A stretch of DNA of 12,476 nucleotides from Pelagibacteraceae bacterium (GTDB lineage Bacteria; Pseudomonadota; Alphaproteobacteria; Pelagibacterales; Pelagibacteraceae). The stretch spans positions 1 through 12,476 of the forward strand of contig VTPF01000015.1 in NCBI GenBank assembly GCA_008638025.1. Direction: 5' to 3'. Positions 1 to 8,777 of this stretch are shown here, piece after piece (the stretch's first letter is position 1; each line of letters starts with the position of its first letter). The notes under the pieces were generated by a model. The model searched no databases. It was given only the letters and a program-made list of their open reading frames with translations, and was not told the origin of the DNA. Both the position numbers and the translations under genes were made by a program.

Positions 1-20
1 AAATTATTCAATTACACCTA

Positions 21-677
21 ATGAAATATAATAACGCAGAAATTTTTATAAACGGACCTGATGGTAAGTTAGAAGCCAAATATATTCAAAGCAAAAAGGA
101 CAATGCTCCGATTGCTTTAATTTTGCATCCTCATCCAGAATATGGTGGAACGATGAATAATAGAGTTACTTACAATGCGTTTCATGCTTTTTTACAAAAT
201 GAATTTTCAGTCTGTAGATTTAATTTCAGAGGAGTGGGGAAAAGCGAAGGAAAATTTGATAATGGACTTGGAGAGTTATCAGACGCTGCTGCAGCACTTG
301 ATTTCATTCAAAGAAACAATCCAAACTCAAATGAAAGCTGGGTTGTTGGTTTTTCTTTTGGTTCTTTAATTTGTATGCAGCTATTAATGCGCAGACCAGA
401 AATTTTTAGATTTGTTTCAATCTCACCTCAACCAAATATTTTTGATTTTAATTTTTTAGCTCCCTGTCCAACTTCAGGATTGGTAATTCATGGTAATCAA
501 GATCAATTAGTTTCTGAAGATTCAATGAAAACATTAAAATCCAAATTAACAAATCAAAAAAAAATTTCAGTTGATTTTATTGAAATAAAAGGTGCAGATC
601 ATTTCTTTTTGAATAAAGATAAAGAATTAATCAAATCTTTGGACACCTATATTAAAAAAGAATCTAGATTTTTTTAA
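21..677 (+). CDS. Alpha/beta hydrolase, COG2945 type
   Basis: A 218-residue cytosolic protein of the alpha/beta-hydrolase superfamily; the substrate is unknown. It shows the HPHPEYGGTMNN block at residues 36-47 that marks the COG2945 branch, then RFNFRGVGKSEG (66-77), the nucleophile elbow GFSFG with Ser112, HGNQD with the likely acid Asp161, and GADHFF with the likely catalytic His194. No signal peptide is present. The ATG at 21 fits where family members begin; the frame stays open upstream to the window edge and there is no clear Shine-Dalgarno sequence. The stop overlaps the anmK stop on the other strand by 4 bases. In rhizobial genomes I recall relatives of this gene lying near suf iron-sulfur assembly genes and tyrS, so suf genes may lie just left of this window; that is inference. 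Fold assignment is firm, biochemical role is not. Confidence 0.88.
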   Translation: MKYNNAEIFINGPDGKLEAKYIQSKKDNAPIALILHPHPEYGGTMNNRVTYNAFHAFLQNEFSVCRFNFRGVGKSEGKFDNGLGELSDAAAALDFIQRNNPNSNESWVVGFSFGSLICMQLLMRRPEIFRFVSISPQPNIFDFNFLAPCPTSGLVIHGNQDQLVSEDSMKTLKSKLTNQKKISVDFIEIKGADHFFLNKDKELIKSLDTYIKKESRFF

Positions 678-1768
678 ATTTTATAAATATCCCCACCAGA
701 TATACTTTTGCAAACACCGGTTGTTTGGGGGAAACTTATAGTTTTTTTTAACAATGATCTTACTGCTATATAAGCAAAAGCCTGGGACTCAACAAAATCA
801 CCATCAATTTTTTTTTTATCAAAATTAATAATATCCACTTTTGTATTATTTTTAATTATACGCATTAAAAATAAGTTTTTTCTGCCTCCACCACTTACAA
901 AAACTTTTTTAATCTTTTTAAATTTTTCAATTGTTTTAACAATTAAAATTCCAGATATATAAGATAGAGTAGCTGCACCATCATAAGTAGAAAAACCTCT
1001 TAATTCAGAAATATTAAAATCAGAGGTATCGTAAGAAATATTTTTTTTATTAAAATAATCAAATCTATCTAAAAAATTATTAACATAATTAAAATTAACA
1101 GTTCCCTTGAGAGCAATCTTGCCGTCTTTATCAAAATTTTTATTAGTATTTATCTTTATCCACTTGTCTAATAGACAATTGCCTGGACCTATGTCGCTAG
1201 CGTATATTTTGCTTTTATTAACATAAGTGAAATTAGAAATTCCTCCAATATTTAAAAACAAACAAGGATACCTCTCCTTAAATTTTTTAAATAAAAGCTT
1301 ATGATAAATTGGAACTAACGGAGCGCCCTCACCTCCGTTCATAATATCATTTTTTCTAAAATTAAAAACAACACTTGCCTGAAGTGATTGTCTAAGCAAT
1401 AAGGGATCTCCCAATTGTATGCTAATTTTTTTTTTAGAATTGTGAAATACAGTGACACCGTGAAAACCTACAATATCAATTTTTTTATTATAACTTTTGA
1501 TTAATTGGGTTGCAGCCTCAATATGTAAAATAGTTATTATTCTATTAAGTTTTTTATATAGATCTGAATTAATTAAAGAGCTTGCATTGAGTTGATTAAA
1601 TTTTTGCTTTAGTTCTTCAAGTTGGTCCTTAATTTTTTGACTATAAGGCTTATAAAAGTCTCTTTTCAAAGTTATAAATTCATTTCCATCTGTTTCAATT
1701 ATGGATAGATCAATACCATCAAAAGAAGTTCCACTCATCATACCTAAAGCTGTATATTTTTTCTTCAT
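674..1768 (-). CDS. anmK: Anhydro-N-acetylmuramic acid kinase
   Basis: AnmK hydrolyses and phosphorylates 1,6-anhydro-N-acetylmuramic acid, released by lytic transglycosylases, to MurNAc-6-phosphate in the cytosolic cell wall recycling pathway. Visible motifs are the N-terminal nucleotide-binding GMMSGTSFDGID, then GFHGVTVFH, NIGGISNFT, ASDIGPGNCLLDKW and VSGGGRKN near the C-terminus, ending in the family's FPQTTGV segment. I chose the ATG at 1768 (364 residues, against 369 in E. coli) because it places MKKKYTALGMMSGTS exactly like the family. The frame extends to a GTG at 1819, but those 17 extra residues are not family-like and would cross the tyrS promoter. The stop shares bases with the upstream hydrolase stop. 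It is divergent from tyrS, a pairing I recall from other alphaproteobacteria. The next recycling enzyme, MurQ, is not in this window. Confidence 0.95.
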   Translation of the reverse strand: MKKKYTALGMMSGTSFDGIDLSIIETDGNEFITLKRDFYKPYSQKIKDQLEELKQKFNQLNASSLINSDLYKKLNRIITILHIEAATQLIKSYNKKIDIVGFHGVTVFHNSKKKISIQLGDPLLLRQSLQASVVFNFRKNDIMNGGEGAPLVPIYHKLLFKKFKERYPCLFLNIGGISNFTYVNKSKIYASDIGPGNCLLDKWIKINTNKNFDKDGKIALKGTVNFNYVNNFLDRFDYFNKKNISYDTSDFNISELRGFSTYDGAATLSYISGILIVKTIEKFKKIKKVFVSGGGRKNLFLMRIIKNNTKVDIINFDKKKIDGDFVESQAFAYIAVRSLLKKTISFPQTTGVCKSISGGDIYKI

Positions 1769-1827
1769 TTTAAATATTTTAAAATAGTTTAATTTTGTAT
1801 AATAATCCAATAAACACACCTTTATAA
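1769..1827. promoter_or_regulatory. Divergent anmK/tyrS promoter region
   Basis: This 59-base, almost pure A/T gap must hold start signals for both anmK (leftward) and tyrS (rightward). On the plus strand a perfect TATAAT lies at 1798-1803, which would start transcription about 17 bases before the tyrS ATG; no good -35 hexamer stands at the proper distance. On the minus strand the best pair is TTGGAT (1810-1805) and TATTTT (1786-1781) with an 18-base spacer, which is weak. Neither gene has a recognisable Shine-Dalgarno sequence. The plus-strand -10 is moderately credible; the minus-strand pair is a guess. Confidence 0.5.
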
Positions 1828-3066
1828 ATGAATAAAAATCTTTTAACAGAATTTAAAAATCGAGGTTATTTTTTTCAGTGCACTAATGAAAAAAACCTGG
1901 AGAATTTACTTCAAGAAAAAAAAATATCTTTTTATATCGGGTTTGATTGCACAGCCTCTAGTTTGCATGTTGGAAGTCTAATTCAAATAATGTGTTTAAG
2001 AATGTTTCAAAAACATGGTCATACACCAATTGTTTTATTAGGAGGTGGAACAACTATGGTTGGGGACCCTTCTGGAAAAGAAGAGTCTAGAAAAATTTTA
2101 TCAGAAGATGAAATTGATAATAATATCAAAAAAATTAAAAAAATTTTTACGAAATTTCTTGATCATAAAGGGAAAAATAAAGTTATTTATGTTGATAATA
2201 AAAAATGGCTTGCAAAACTTAATTACATAAAATTTTTAAGAGACTATGGAAAGCACTTTTCAATTAATAAAATGCTTACATTTGATAGTGTTAAATTAAG
2301 ATTAGATCGTGAACAATCGTTAAGTTTTCTTGAATTTAATTATATGATTTTGCAAGCTTATGATTATTTAGAACTTTCTAAAAAAAATAATTGCATTTTA
2401 CAAATTGGAGGGTCTGATCAATGGGGAAATATCATTAATGGTGTAGAACTTATTAGAAAAGAAAGACAGCAAGAAGTTTTTGGACTCACGACCCCCTTAA
2501 TAACTACCGCACAAGGTTCAAAAATGGGAAAAACTGAAAAAGGCGCTATCTGGCTAGATGACAAACTTCTTAGTAGTTATGATTATTGGCAATTTTGGAG
2601 AAATACAGATGACAGAGATGTCGTCAAATATTTAAACTTATTTACCGAATTAAATACTGAAGAAATCAATAAATACAAAAGCTACTCTGGAAATAAAATC
2701 AATGAACTAAAAATCTTACTTGCAAATGAAGCAACCAAATTACTACATGGTGAAAAAGCTGCCAAAAGAGCCGAGACTACTTCTATTGCAACTTTTAACG
2801 AAGGTTTAGCTGGTGATGATTTGCCAAGTAAAGAATTAAAAAAACAAAATATAGAAAAAAAAATATTTTTTAAAGATTTGGTTCTAGAAATCAAATTTGC
2901 CACCTCTGGTAGTGACTTTAAAAGAAATTTAATTAATAATGCCTATAGAATAAATAATATAATTGAAAACAATGAGTCTAGAATTATTTCTCACCTAGAT
3001 ATAATCAATGATCAAATCAAAATTTCATTTGGCAAAAAAAGACACTTTGTTATAAAAGTTACTTGA
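1828..3066 (+). CDS. tyrS: Tyrosyl-tRNA synthetase
   Basis: TyrRS charges tRNA-Tyr with tyrosine using ATP, in the cytosol, as a homodimer. The 412-residue protein has the class I Rossmann domain with the HIGH-type motif HVGS at 47-50, the tyrosine site around YIGFDCTA (36-43), GGSDQWGNI at 194-202, and the KMSKS-type loop as KMGKT at 232-236. The C-terminal roughly 65 residues (about 346-410, with GSDFKRNLINNAYRIN) form the S4-like tRNA-binding domain. The length matches the bacterial family. It starts at ATG 1828, close behind a TATAAT at 1798-1803 and without a clear Shine-Dalgarno sequence. Its stop lies 8 bases inside the end of the convergent AsmA-like gene, so no intrinsic terminator fits between them. 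Confidence 0.97.
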   Translation: MNKNLLTEFKNRGYFFQCTNEKNLENLLQEKKISFYIGFDCTASSLHVGSLIQIMCLRMFQKHGHTPIVLLGGGTTMVGDPSGKEESRKILSEDEIDNNIKKIKKIFTKFLDHKGKNKVIYVDNKKWLAKLNYIKFLRDYGKHFSINKMLTFDSVKLRLDREQSLSFLEFNYMILQAYDYLELSKKNNCILQIGGSDQWGNIINGVELIRKERQQEVFGLTTPLITTAQGSKMGKTEKGAIWLDDKLLSSYDYWQFWRNTDDRDVVKYLNLFTELNTEEINKYKSYSGNKINELKILLANEATKLLHGEKAAKRAETTSIATFNEGLAGDDLPSKELKKQNIEKKIFFKDLVLEIKFATSGSDFKRNLINNAYRINNIIENNESRIISHLDIINDQIKISFGKKRHFVIKVT

Positions 3067-5335
3067 CGTCTCTTTTGAATAAATCAAAAAATCTCTGAAC
3101 AAATCTAGGAGTCAAAGTTCTTATAGGATTTACTGTTGTCTTCAAAGCGTTAGGCTGGCCTTTGATTTTAAAACTAGCACCAAAAATTCCATCTCCCTGC
3201 TTTCCAGTAATTACTTTACCAACTAAAGGAATTTGTCTTATAATATCGTTTACTAGATAAGCAGGAACTAAATTTCCACTAATACTGACAAAACCATCTT
3301 TATTAATTTGACCTTCAAGAGTATAACCAAGTGAGTCTCCGGTTCCATAAGCATCTTTAATGTTTAAAATCCCATCTTTTTTTTCAAATTCCAAATAAGA
3401 CTTTTTAAAAAGCACTCCTTTTCCACTTAAAATATCAATGATACCCGTAAAAGAAGTGAGGGACAAAAGTTCAGCTAAAACTGGCATTTCTTTAACGTAA
3501 TAATTTGAAAGAGTTACTTTGGATATACTATGTCCCAAATTAAACTGCTCTGACTCAAAAACTAATTTTCCATTTGTAAAACCTTTTGCAAAATTCAAAC
3601 CTAATAAAAATGGAATAGATCTTTCAGAAATTAATTTTGTTTCTAGATTATTTTTTTGATTTCTAAAAATTTGAAAAGAAGCGGTTTCATTATTCGAAAA
3701 AGAACCAAATGCATTTAAATTTTCATATTCACTTTTTATAATTTTTCCAGATAACACAAAATCTTTTAATTCATCATTACCCAAGTAAACTTTTTTTATT
3801 TTTGCATTAATTTCAGCATTAAAAAAATTTGAAGTAATTTTTGTACTTTTTTTATTATCAGACAAAGATTTAATAAATTCCGTTAAATCTATAGAACTGC
3901 CATTTAAATTTACCAAGTTTTTAGATTTAATTAAATTAAAAGAATTTTTAGGTGTATTTACTTTTATTTCTTTAAAATTTTCAATTTTATAATCTTGATT
4001 TAATTCTAGACTATCTAATTTAATTTCTGAGTCTGAACTTTTATAAAAAACATTAGAAATGATAAATTTATCTTTAATATTCTCTATTATTAAATTTAAT
4101 TGACCACTACTACCCTTCTCTTTTTTATAATTAATATTTTGAAGGTATATAGATGATTTTTCTAAATTTAAATTTATATCAAAACTATTGTATCCTTTTT
4201 TATTATTTACATTAACTTTAAAATCAATAATTCCAGTTAAAGTTTTTATTTTTTGCAAAGCTTCAATTTCATTTGAATTGATGGTTCCAACAAAACTGCT
4301 CATAAAATAATTAGAATCTAGATTTTTAGAAAAAGAATATTCAATTGGCTTGTTATTAACTACAAAAGATCCTTTTGAAATGAAATTTTTATCAACTAAA
4401 TTTGAAGTAGAGTTAAATTTAGTAATTATAAATTTTTCTTTATCTTTATCTTTGGAAGTGTTTAAAAAATACTCAAAACTATTTTCTATGGTATTAATTT
4501 CACTATTACTTTTAATTTTTTTAATAGATAAATCATTGTTAAGCAGAAGATCTAATGCAATATCAATTTTTAAGTTTCCTTTTAAATTATCAATTCCCTT
4601 TGGTAAAAAAGAAGAAGATAAATTTTTAAACTCCTTAAGCTTGGTTAAGTAATTAATTTCACCATCAATATAAATTTTTGTCTTTAATGATAATTCATCT
4701 TTAGAACCTAAATTTAAAATAACGCTTGTGTCTTTGATATTTAAATCAGCAAGCTTGCCCTGTTTAACCGAGAGTCTTAAAATAGAGTCTTGATAGTCAA
4801 AATTTGAATTAATCGAAGAGGCATATGGAAAATTATTTAATAGTTGTATAGTGCCATTTTTAAGGACACCCTGAACTTTTGTATCCTTGAGATTTTCAAA
4901 GTTTATATTTATACTTCCGCTTACCAAGCCATCTAAGAATTTTTTAGCAACCTCATTTATTTGAGGATTCAATTGAGCTATTAAAGGTGAAATATTTGAA
5001 ACTAAAGTTTCCTCAACATCTAAATTTATAGATCTAATCAAGTACTGCCTAGTGATTATAGAAATTAAGTCAATATCTGCCGCGATCTTGATAATTTCAA
5101 TTTTTTTTTTATTAAATTGAATTTCTGGTTTATTAAATTGAAGATTGATTCCTAATGATTTTAAATTTAACGAAACATTGATATCTTTAAAATTTATAGC
5201 AACTCCATTAATTTTTGTCTCAATTTTTTGCTTTATAGCAGTATTTAAAACCTTAGTTTCAAAACCGTTTAATAAAAATAAAAATATTAAAAATATTAAA
5301 AAAAATATTAATGAAAAAATATTTATTATTCTCAT
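3059..5335 (-). CDS. AsmA-like (YhdP/TamB-type) envelope protein
   Basis: A 758-residue protein with one N-terminal hydrophobic segment (about residues 4-24) acting as signal anchor, so most of it should lie in the periplasm. The body is rich in alternating hydrophobic/polar beta-strand sequence, typical of the repeating-groove lipid transfer proteins. The C-terminus carries the AsmA-like signature: roughly residues 687-726 with GNLVPAYLVN, IPLVGKVITG and GIFGASFKIKG, followed by VNPIRTLTPRFVQRFF, closely like the end of alphaproteobacterial YhdP-like proteins. E. coli members (YhdP, TamB, YdbH) take part in phospholipid movement to the outer membrane; applying that role here is inference. 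Its ATG overlaps the prfB stop in an ATGA, so it is the last gene of the mrcA-prfB operon and probably translationally coupled. The end overlaps tyrS by 8 bases. Confidence 0.85.
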   Translation of the reverse strand: MRIINIFSLIFFLIFLIFLFLLNGFETKVLNTAIKQKIETKINGVAINFKDINVSLNLKSLGINLQFNKPEIQFNKKKIEIIKIAADIDLISIITRQYLIRSINLDVEETLVSNISPLIAQLNPQINEVAKKFLDGLVSGSININFENLKDTKVQGVLKNGTIQLLNNFPYASSINSNFDYQDSILRLSVKQGKLADLNIKDTSVILNLGSKDELSLKTKIYIDGEINYLTKLKEFKNLSSSFLPKGIDNLKGNLKIDIALDLLLNNDLSIKKIKSNSEINTIENSFEYFLNTSKDKDKEKFIITKFNSTSNLVDKNFISKGSFVVNNKPIEYSFSKNLDSNYFMSSFVGTINSNEIEALQKIKTLTGIIDFKVNVNNKKGYNSFDINLNLEKSSIYLQNINYKKEKGSSGQLNLIIENIKDKFIISNVFYKSSDSEIKLDSLELNQDYKIENFKEIKVNTPKNSFNLIKSKNLVNLNGSSIDLTEFIKSLSDNKKSTKITSNFFNAEINAKIKKVYLGNDELKDFVLSGKIIKSEYENLNAFGSFSNNETASFQIFRNQKNNLETKLISERSIPFLLGLNFAKGFTNGKLVFESEQFNLGHSISKVTLSNYYVKEMPVLAELLSLTSFTGIIDILSGKGVLFKKSYLEFEKKDGILNIKDAYGTGDSLGYTLEGQINKDGFVSISGNLVPAYLVNDIIRQIPLVGKVITGKQGDGIFGASFKIKGQPNALKTTVNPIRTLTPRFVQRFFDLFKRDVK

Positions 5336-6421
5336 AGCTTATATAATGCCTCTTCTAAAAAAGGATCAAGATTTCCATCAAGTATTTTTTCAGGATCACT
5401 TCGCTCCAATCCAGTCCTATTATCTTTTGCTAATTGATATGGTTGCAAAATATAAGATCTTATTTGATGACCCCAACCAATTTCAGATTTAGAGTCTTCA
5501 AGATTTTTACTTTCGCTTTCTTTTTTTTGAATTTCCAGTTCATACAATCTTGCTTTTAACATATTCATAGCTGTTTCTTTATTTTTATGCTGAGATCTTT
5601 CATTTTGACATTGTACAACAATATTGGTTGGAATATGAGTAATTCTTACTGCGCTATCAGTAGTATTAACATGCTGGCCTCCAGCACCACTTGATCTATA
5701 AGTATCTATTCTTAAATCCTTCTCATTTATAATTATATTTATATTTTCATCAACGACTGGATAGACCCAAACACTTGAAAAACTTGTATGTCTTCTTTTA
5801 TTGGAGTCAAAAGGTGATATTCTCACTAACCTATGAACCCCAGACTCGTGTCTGAGAAATCCATATGCATATTTTCCCTCAATTTTAATAGTGGAAGATT
5901 TGAAGCCAGCTTCTTCTCCTCTAGTTTCGCTTATAAGATAATAATTAAAGGATTTTTTTTCCGCCCATTTTATATACATACCTCTTAACATCTCAGCCCA
6001 GTCTTGACTTTCCGTCCCTCCAGCTCCAGCATGAATTTCAATATAAACATCAAGATCATCATTTTTTTTTGATAAAAAACAAAACAATTCTATATCTTTT
6101 ATTTTTTTTTCTAAAATAATTAAATTTTTTTCAATTTCCGATGTTAAATTAAGATCATTTTCTTTCAAATTAAACTCAACAAGTTCTTTTATGTTTAAAA
6201 GCTCATCTTTATTAGATCTATAATCATTTAAAATTTTTTCTAAGTGATTTTTTTCTTTTAAAACGTTCTGAGCCTTACCGCTGTCATTCCAAAAGTCTGG
6301 GAGATTTATTTGATTATTAAGAATGTTTAGTTTTTTTTCAAATTCATTTTTTTCAAAGATAACTCCATATCTTTGAAATTGAATTTTCTAAATTAGAAAT
6401 AATTTTTTTTTGTTCAAACAT
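5332..6421 (-). CDS. prfB: Peptide chain release factor 2 (programmed +1 frameshift)
   Basis: RF2 recognises UGA and UAA stop codons and triggers peptide release in the ribosome. The gene is split over two frames. Frame 0 starts at ATG 6421, encodes 22 residues beginning MFEQKKIISN, and ends at TGA 6355-6353. After CTT (6358-6356) one T is skipped, and the +1 frame from 6354 runs 340 codons to TGA 5334-5332, giving 362 residues (E. coli 365). An in-frame TTG at 6168 would miss the N-terminal domain and is not the start. The UGA-reading tripeptide SPF is at about 202-204 and the catalytic GGQ at about 247-249; LPDFWND of domain 1 lies before the TTG. It begins 1 base after the mrcA stop and overlaps the next gene by 4 bases. 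The frameshift makes RF2 control its own level. Confidence 0.96.
6353..6367 (-). promoter_or_regulatory. RF2 programmed +1 frameshift site
   Basis: Reading leftward the site is TGGAGTT, AT, CTT, TGA. The TGGAGTT (6367-6361) is the internal Shine-Dalgarno-like element, CTT (6358-6356) is the slippery leucine codon and TGA (6355-6353) is the in-frame stop. The spacing is the same as in the E. coli site AGGGGGTATCTTTGAC. Low RF2 lets the stop be read slowly, so the ribosome slips one base and makes the full protein. The base after TGA is A, giving Leu-Glu, whereas the usual site has C and gives Leu-Asp. Confidence 0.93.
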
Positions 6422-6422
6422 T

Positions 6423-8777
6423 TTAATAAATTGTACTTAATTTCAAATTTAAATCTATAAATTTCTCTTTTAAATTGTCTTGTGATTTGAAACTTTCTAA
6501 AATCATGTTTTTTTTTTCATTTTGAGATATTGCCCCAGTAATACTATTTATATTTACTAAATTTATACCAGGTGGCACATTAAAAAAGGAAGATATATCT
6601 TTTTTGGGAAGTTTTTTTACAATATCTTCAAATATAGGTAAGGCAGCCCTTGCCCCCGTTTCAAATTTTCCTAAATTACCTGGTTCATCAAAGCCAACAT
6701 AAACACCAATCATAACATCTGGGGTAAAACCAATAAACCAAGCATCCATATTGTTGTTAGTAGTTCCTGTCTTTCCAGCAAGAGCAATTTTTATATTTTT
6801 CATTTTTTTTGCCGTACCTCTTTCAATCACTCCCTGTAAAATTGATACCATTTGATAAGCAGTAGTGTCACTTATAATATTTTTGTTTTGGTTTTCTAAT
6901 ATAGGAAATTTACTGATCTCAGAAGATATTTCATTACAACCTTTGCACTCATAAGTATTATTTGTAAAAATTATTTTTCCATTCTCATCTTGGATTAAAT
7001 CAATTAGCGATGGTTTAACAATTTTTCCACCGTTCACAAAAATACTGTAAGCATTTGTTAAATTCATTAAAGTTGTCTCTCCTGAACCTAGCGAATAGGA
7101 AAGTAAATTTTTTGGATTTTCATAAATTTTAACATTTTTTGCAAATTGTAATATTTTATCATTTCCAATTAACTCAGTTAATCTTACAGTCATTAAATTT
7201 CTGGATTGCTCAACTCCAGATCTTAAAGTACCTTTTCCATAAAATTTATTTCCATAATTATCTGGTTTCCATTTAACTGGATCATTTACTTGTTGAAGAA
7301 TATAGGGTGCGTCCAAAAGTATTGAATTTGGCTGCAACCCGTTTTCTAATGCAGCAGCGTACACAAAAGGCTTGAATGCCGAACCTGGTTGTCTGTTGGC
7401 TTGCACAGCTCTATTAAATTGACTTAAGTCAAAGCTATACCCACCAGCCATTGCATAGACTCTACCATTCCAGGGATTGCTTATAATTACAGATCCGTTT
7501 ATTTTTGGAATCTGTTTTAAAAGCCAAATATTATTTTTTTTATTTTCAACCCATATCAAGTCATTAATTTGCAAGACTTGATTTAAATCAGTTACAGCTG
7601 GTCCTCGATTATCTGCATCGATATATTTTCTAGCCCATTTACTATCTTCTATTAATATTTTTCCCTTTATATCATCTATCAATTTAATTTCTGAGAAATT
7701 TTTTTCAACATTCGTTACTAAAGCTAATTTCCAATTATTAATTTCATCAAATTTGATATTTGAGATTTCATTTTTCCACACGTTAGCATTTTTAATATTT
7801 TTTACTGCACCTCTCCATCCATGTCTTTTATCATAGTCTTCCAAATTATCTCTTAAAGCCTTAGTAGCTATTTTTTGAAGACTGCTATCAAGAGAAGTTT
7901 TTACATAGAGACCTCTTTTATAAAGAGTATTTTCTCCATATTTGTCAAATAAAAAACGTCTTACCTCTTCTGTGAAAAAGAGATTTTCTTTATAAAAATC
8001 TAATTTTCTTTTTTTTAATACAATAGGTTTGTTTATTAAATTTTTATAAAGATCTTGATTTATAAATTTATTTTCATACATCCGCTCCAATACCCAATCT
8101 TTTCTCTTTAAAGCAGAATTTAAGTTTCTATAAGGGTTATAGGTACTAGGAGCCTTGGGCAATGTTGCTAATAAAGCTGCCTCAGAAATGGTGAGTTCTT
8201 TTAATGATTTGTCAAAATATGTCATGCTTGCTGAAGCAATTCCATAAGATCTCTCACCTAAATAAATTTCGTTTAAATATAATTCTAAAATTCTTTTTTT
8301 AGTTAAATATTTTTCTATTCTAAAAGCTAAAATCGCTTCTTTAATTTTCCTAGAAAAAGAAACATCTGATGTTAACAAAAAATTTTTTGCTACCTGTTGA
8401 GTGATAGTTGAAGCTCCTTCTAACCTTTGTCCAGTTATAATGTTTTTAAGATTTTTAAAAAAAGCCCTAGTAATACCGCGAGCATCAATTCCAGGATGTT
8501 GAAAAAAATTTTTATCTTCAGCGGATAAAAATGCATTAATTACAAATGTCGGTATCTCTTCTATTGAAACGAATGTTCTTTTTTGTGTTGCAAAATCTGC
8601 TGCTATACTTCCCTCTTTGTCATAAACTTTTGTTGAAACGGATGGTTTGTAGTCCTCCAAAAATCTGTAATTTGGTAAATCATTTGAAAAATACCATAAT
8701 GCTGAAAAAATAGTCAAAAGGCCTATAAAAGATAAAAGCAAAAAAAGTAAAAAAAATGATTTAATCGTTTTTTCCAT
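6423..8777 (-). CDS. mrcA: Penicillin-binding protein 1A (class A, bifunctional)
   Basis: This inner-membrane enzyme polymerises lipid II into glycan strands and cross-links the stem peptides. The 784-residue protein has an N-terminal membrane anchor (about 7-29). The glycosyltransferase domain carries AEDKNFFQHPG with catalytic Glu87, GASTITQQ (121-128), RKIKEAILA and LNEIYLGERSYGI. A linker domain spans about 310-420. The transpeptidase domain has all three motifs: SAFK with nucleophile Ser466, SRN at 525-527 and KTGTT from 669. A CKGC pair at 611-614 lies inside the transpeptidase region. It is the first gene of the mrcA-prfB-AsmA-like operon; its TAA is 1 base before the prfB ATG. The ATG at 8777 is preceded by an A-rich stretch without a Shine-Dalgarno sequence. 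In many alphaproteobacteria an amidase gene (amiC) lies between rne and mrcA; it is absent here. Confidence 0.96.
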   Translation of the reverse strand: MEKTIKSFFLLFLLLSFIGLLTIFSALWYFSNDLPNYRFLEDYKPSVSTKVYDKEGSIAADFATQKRTFVSIEEIPTFVINAFLSAEDKNFFQHPGIDARGITRAFFKNLKNIITGQRLEGASTITQQVAKNFLLTSDVSFSRKIKEAILAFRIEKYLTKKRILELYLNEIYLGERSYGIASASMTYFDKSLKELTISEAALLATLPKAPSTYNPYRNLNSALKRKDWVLERMYENKFINQDLYKNLINKPIVLKKRKLDFYKENLFFTEEVRRFLFDKYGENTLYKRGLYVKTSLDSSLQKIATKALRDNLEDYDKRHGWRGAVKNIKNANVWKNEISNIKFDEINNWKLALVTNVEKNFSEIKLIDDIKGKILIEDSKWARKYIDADNRGPAVTDLNQVLQINDLIWVENKKNNIWLLKQIPKINGSVIISNPWNGRVYAMAGGYSFDLSQFNRAVQANRQPGSAFKPFVYAAALENGLQPNSILLDAPYILQQVNDPVKWKPDNYGNKFYGKGTLRSGVEQSRNLMTVRLTELIGNDKILQFAKNVKIYENPKNLLSYSLGSGETTLMNLTNAYSIFVNGGKIVKPSLIDLIQDENGKIIFTNNTYECKGCNEISSEISKFPILENQNKNIISDTTAYQMVSILQGVIERGTAKKMKNIKIALAGKTGTTNNNMDAWFIGFTPDVMIGVYVGFDEPGNLGKFETGARAALPIFEDIVKKLPKKDISSFFNVPPGINLVNINSITGAISQNEKKNMILESFKSQDNLKEKFIDLNLKLSTIY

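Noticed and set aside
711..727. Hairpin CAAACA-CCGGT-TGTTTG just past the hydrolase stop, with a T run at 742-749, as a possible terminator.
   Set aside because: The T run is 14 bases away from the stem rather than adjacent, and the bases encode the family-typical PQTTGV end of AnmK on the other strand.
1769..1819. N-terminal extension of AnmK from GTG 1819.
   Set aside because: The extra 17 residues do not match the family and cross the likely tyrS -10 element; ATG 1768 gives the normal length.
4350..4652. Plus-strand 100-codon ORF within the AsmA-like gene.
   Set aside because: Antisense shadow of a strongly supported gene, hydrophobic only because of A/T composition, with no family signature.
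5332..6168. A separate 278-residue release-factor-like protein starting at TTG 6168.
   Set aside because: The same frame continues upstream with RF2 domain 1 sequence (including LPDFWND) to a CTT-TGA frameshift site, so it is part of full-length prfB.
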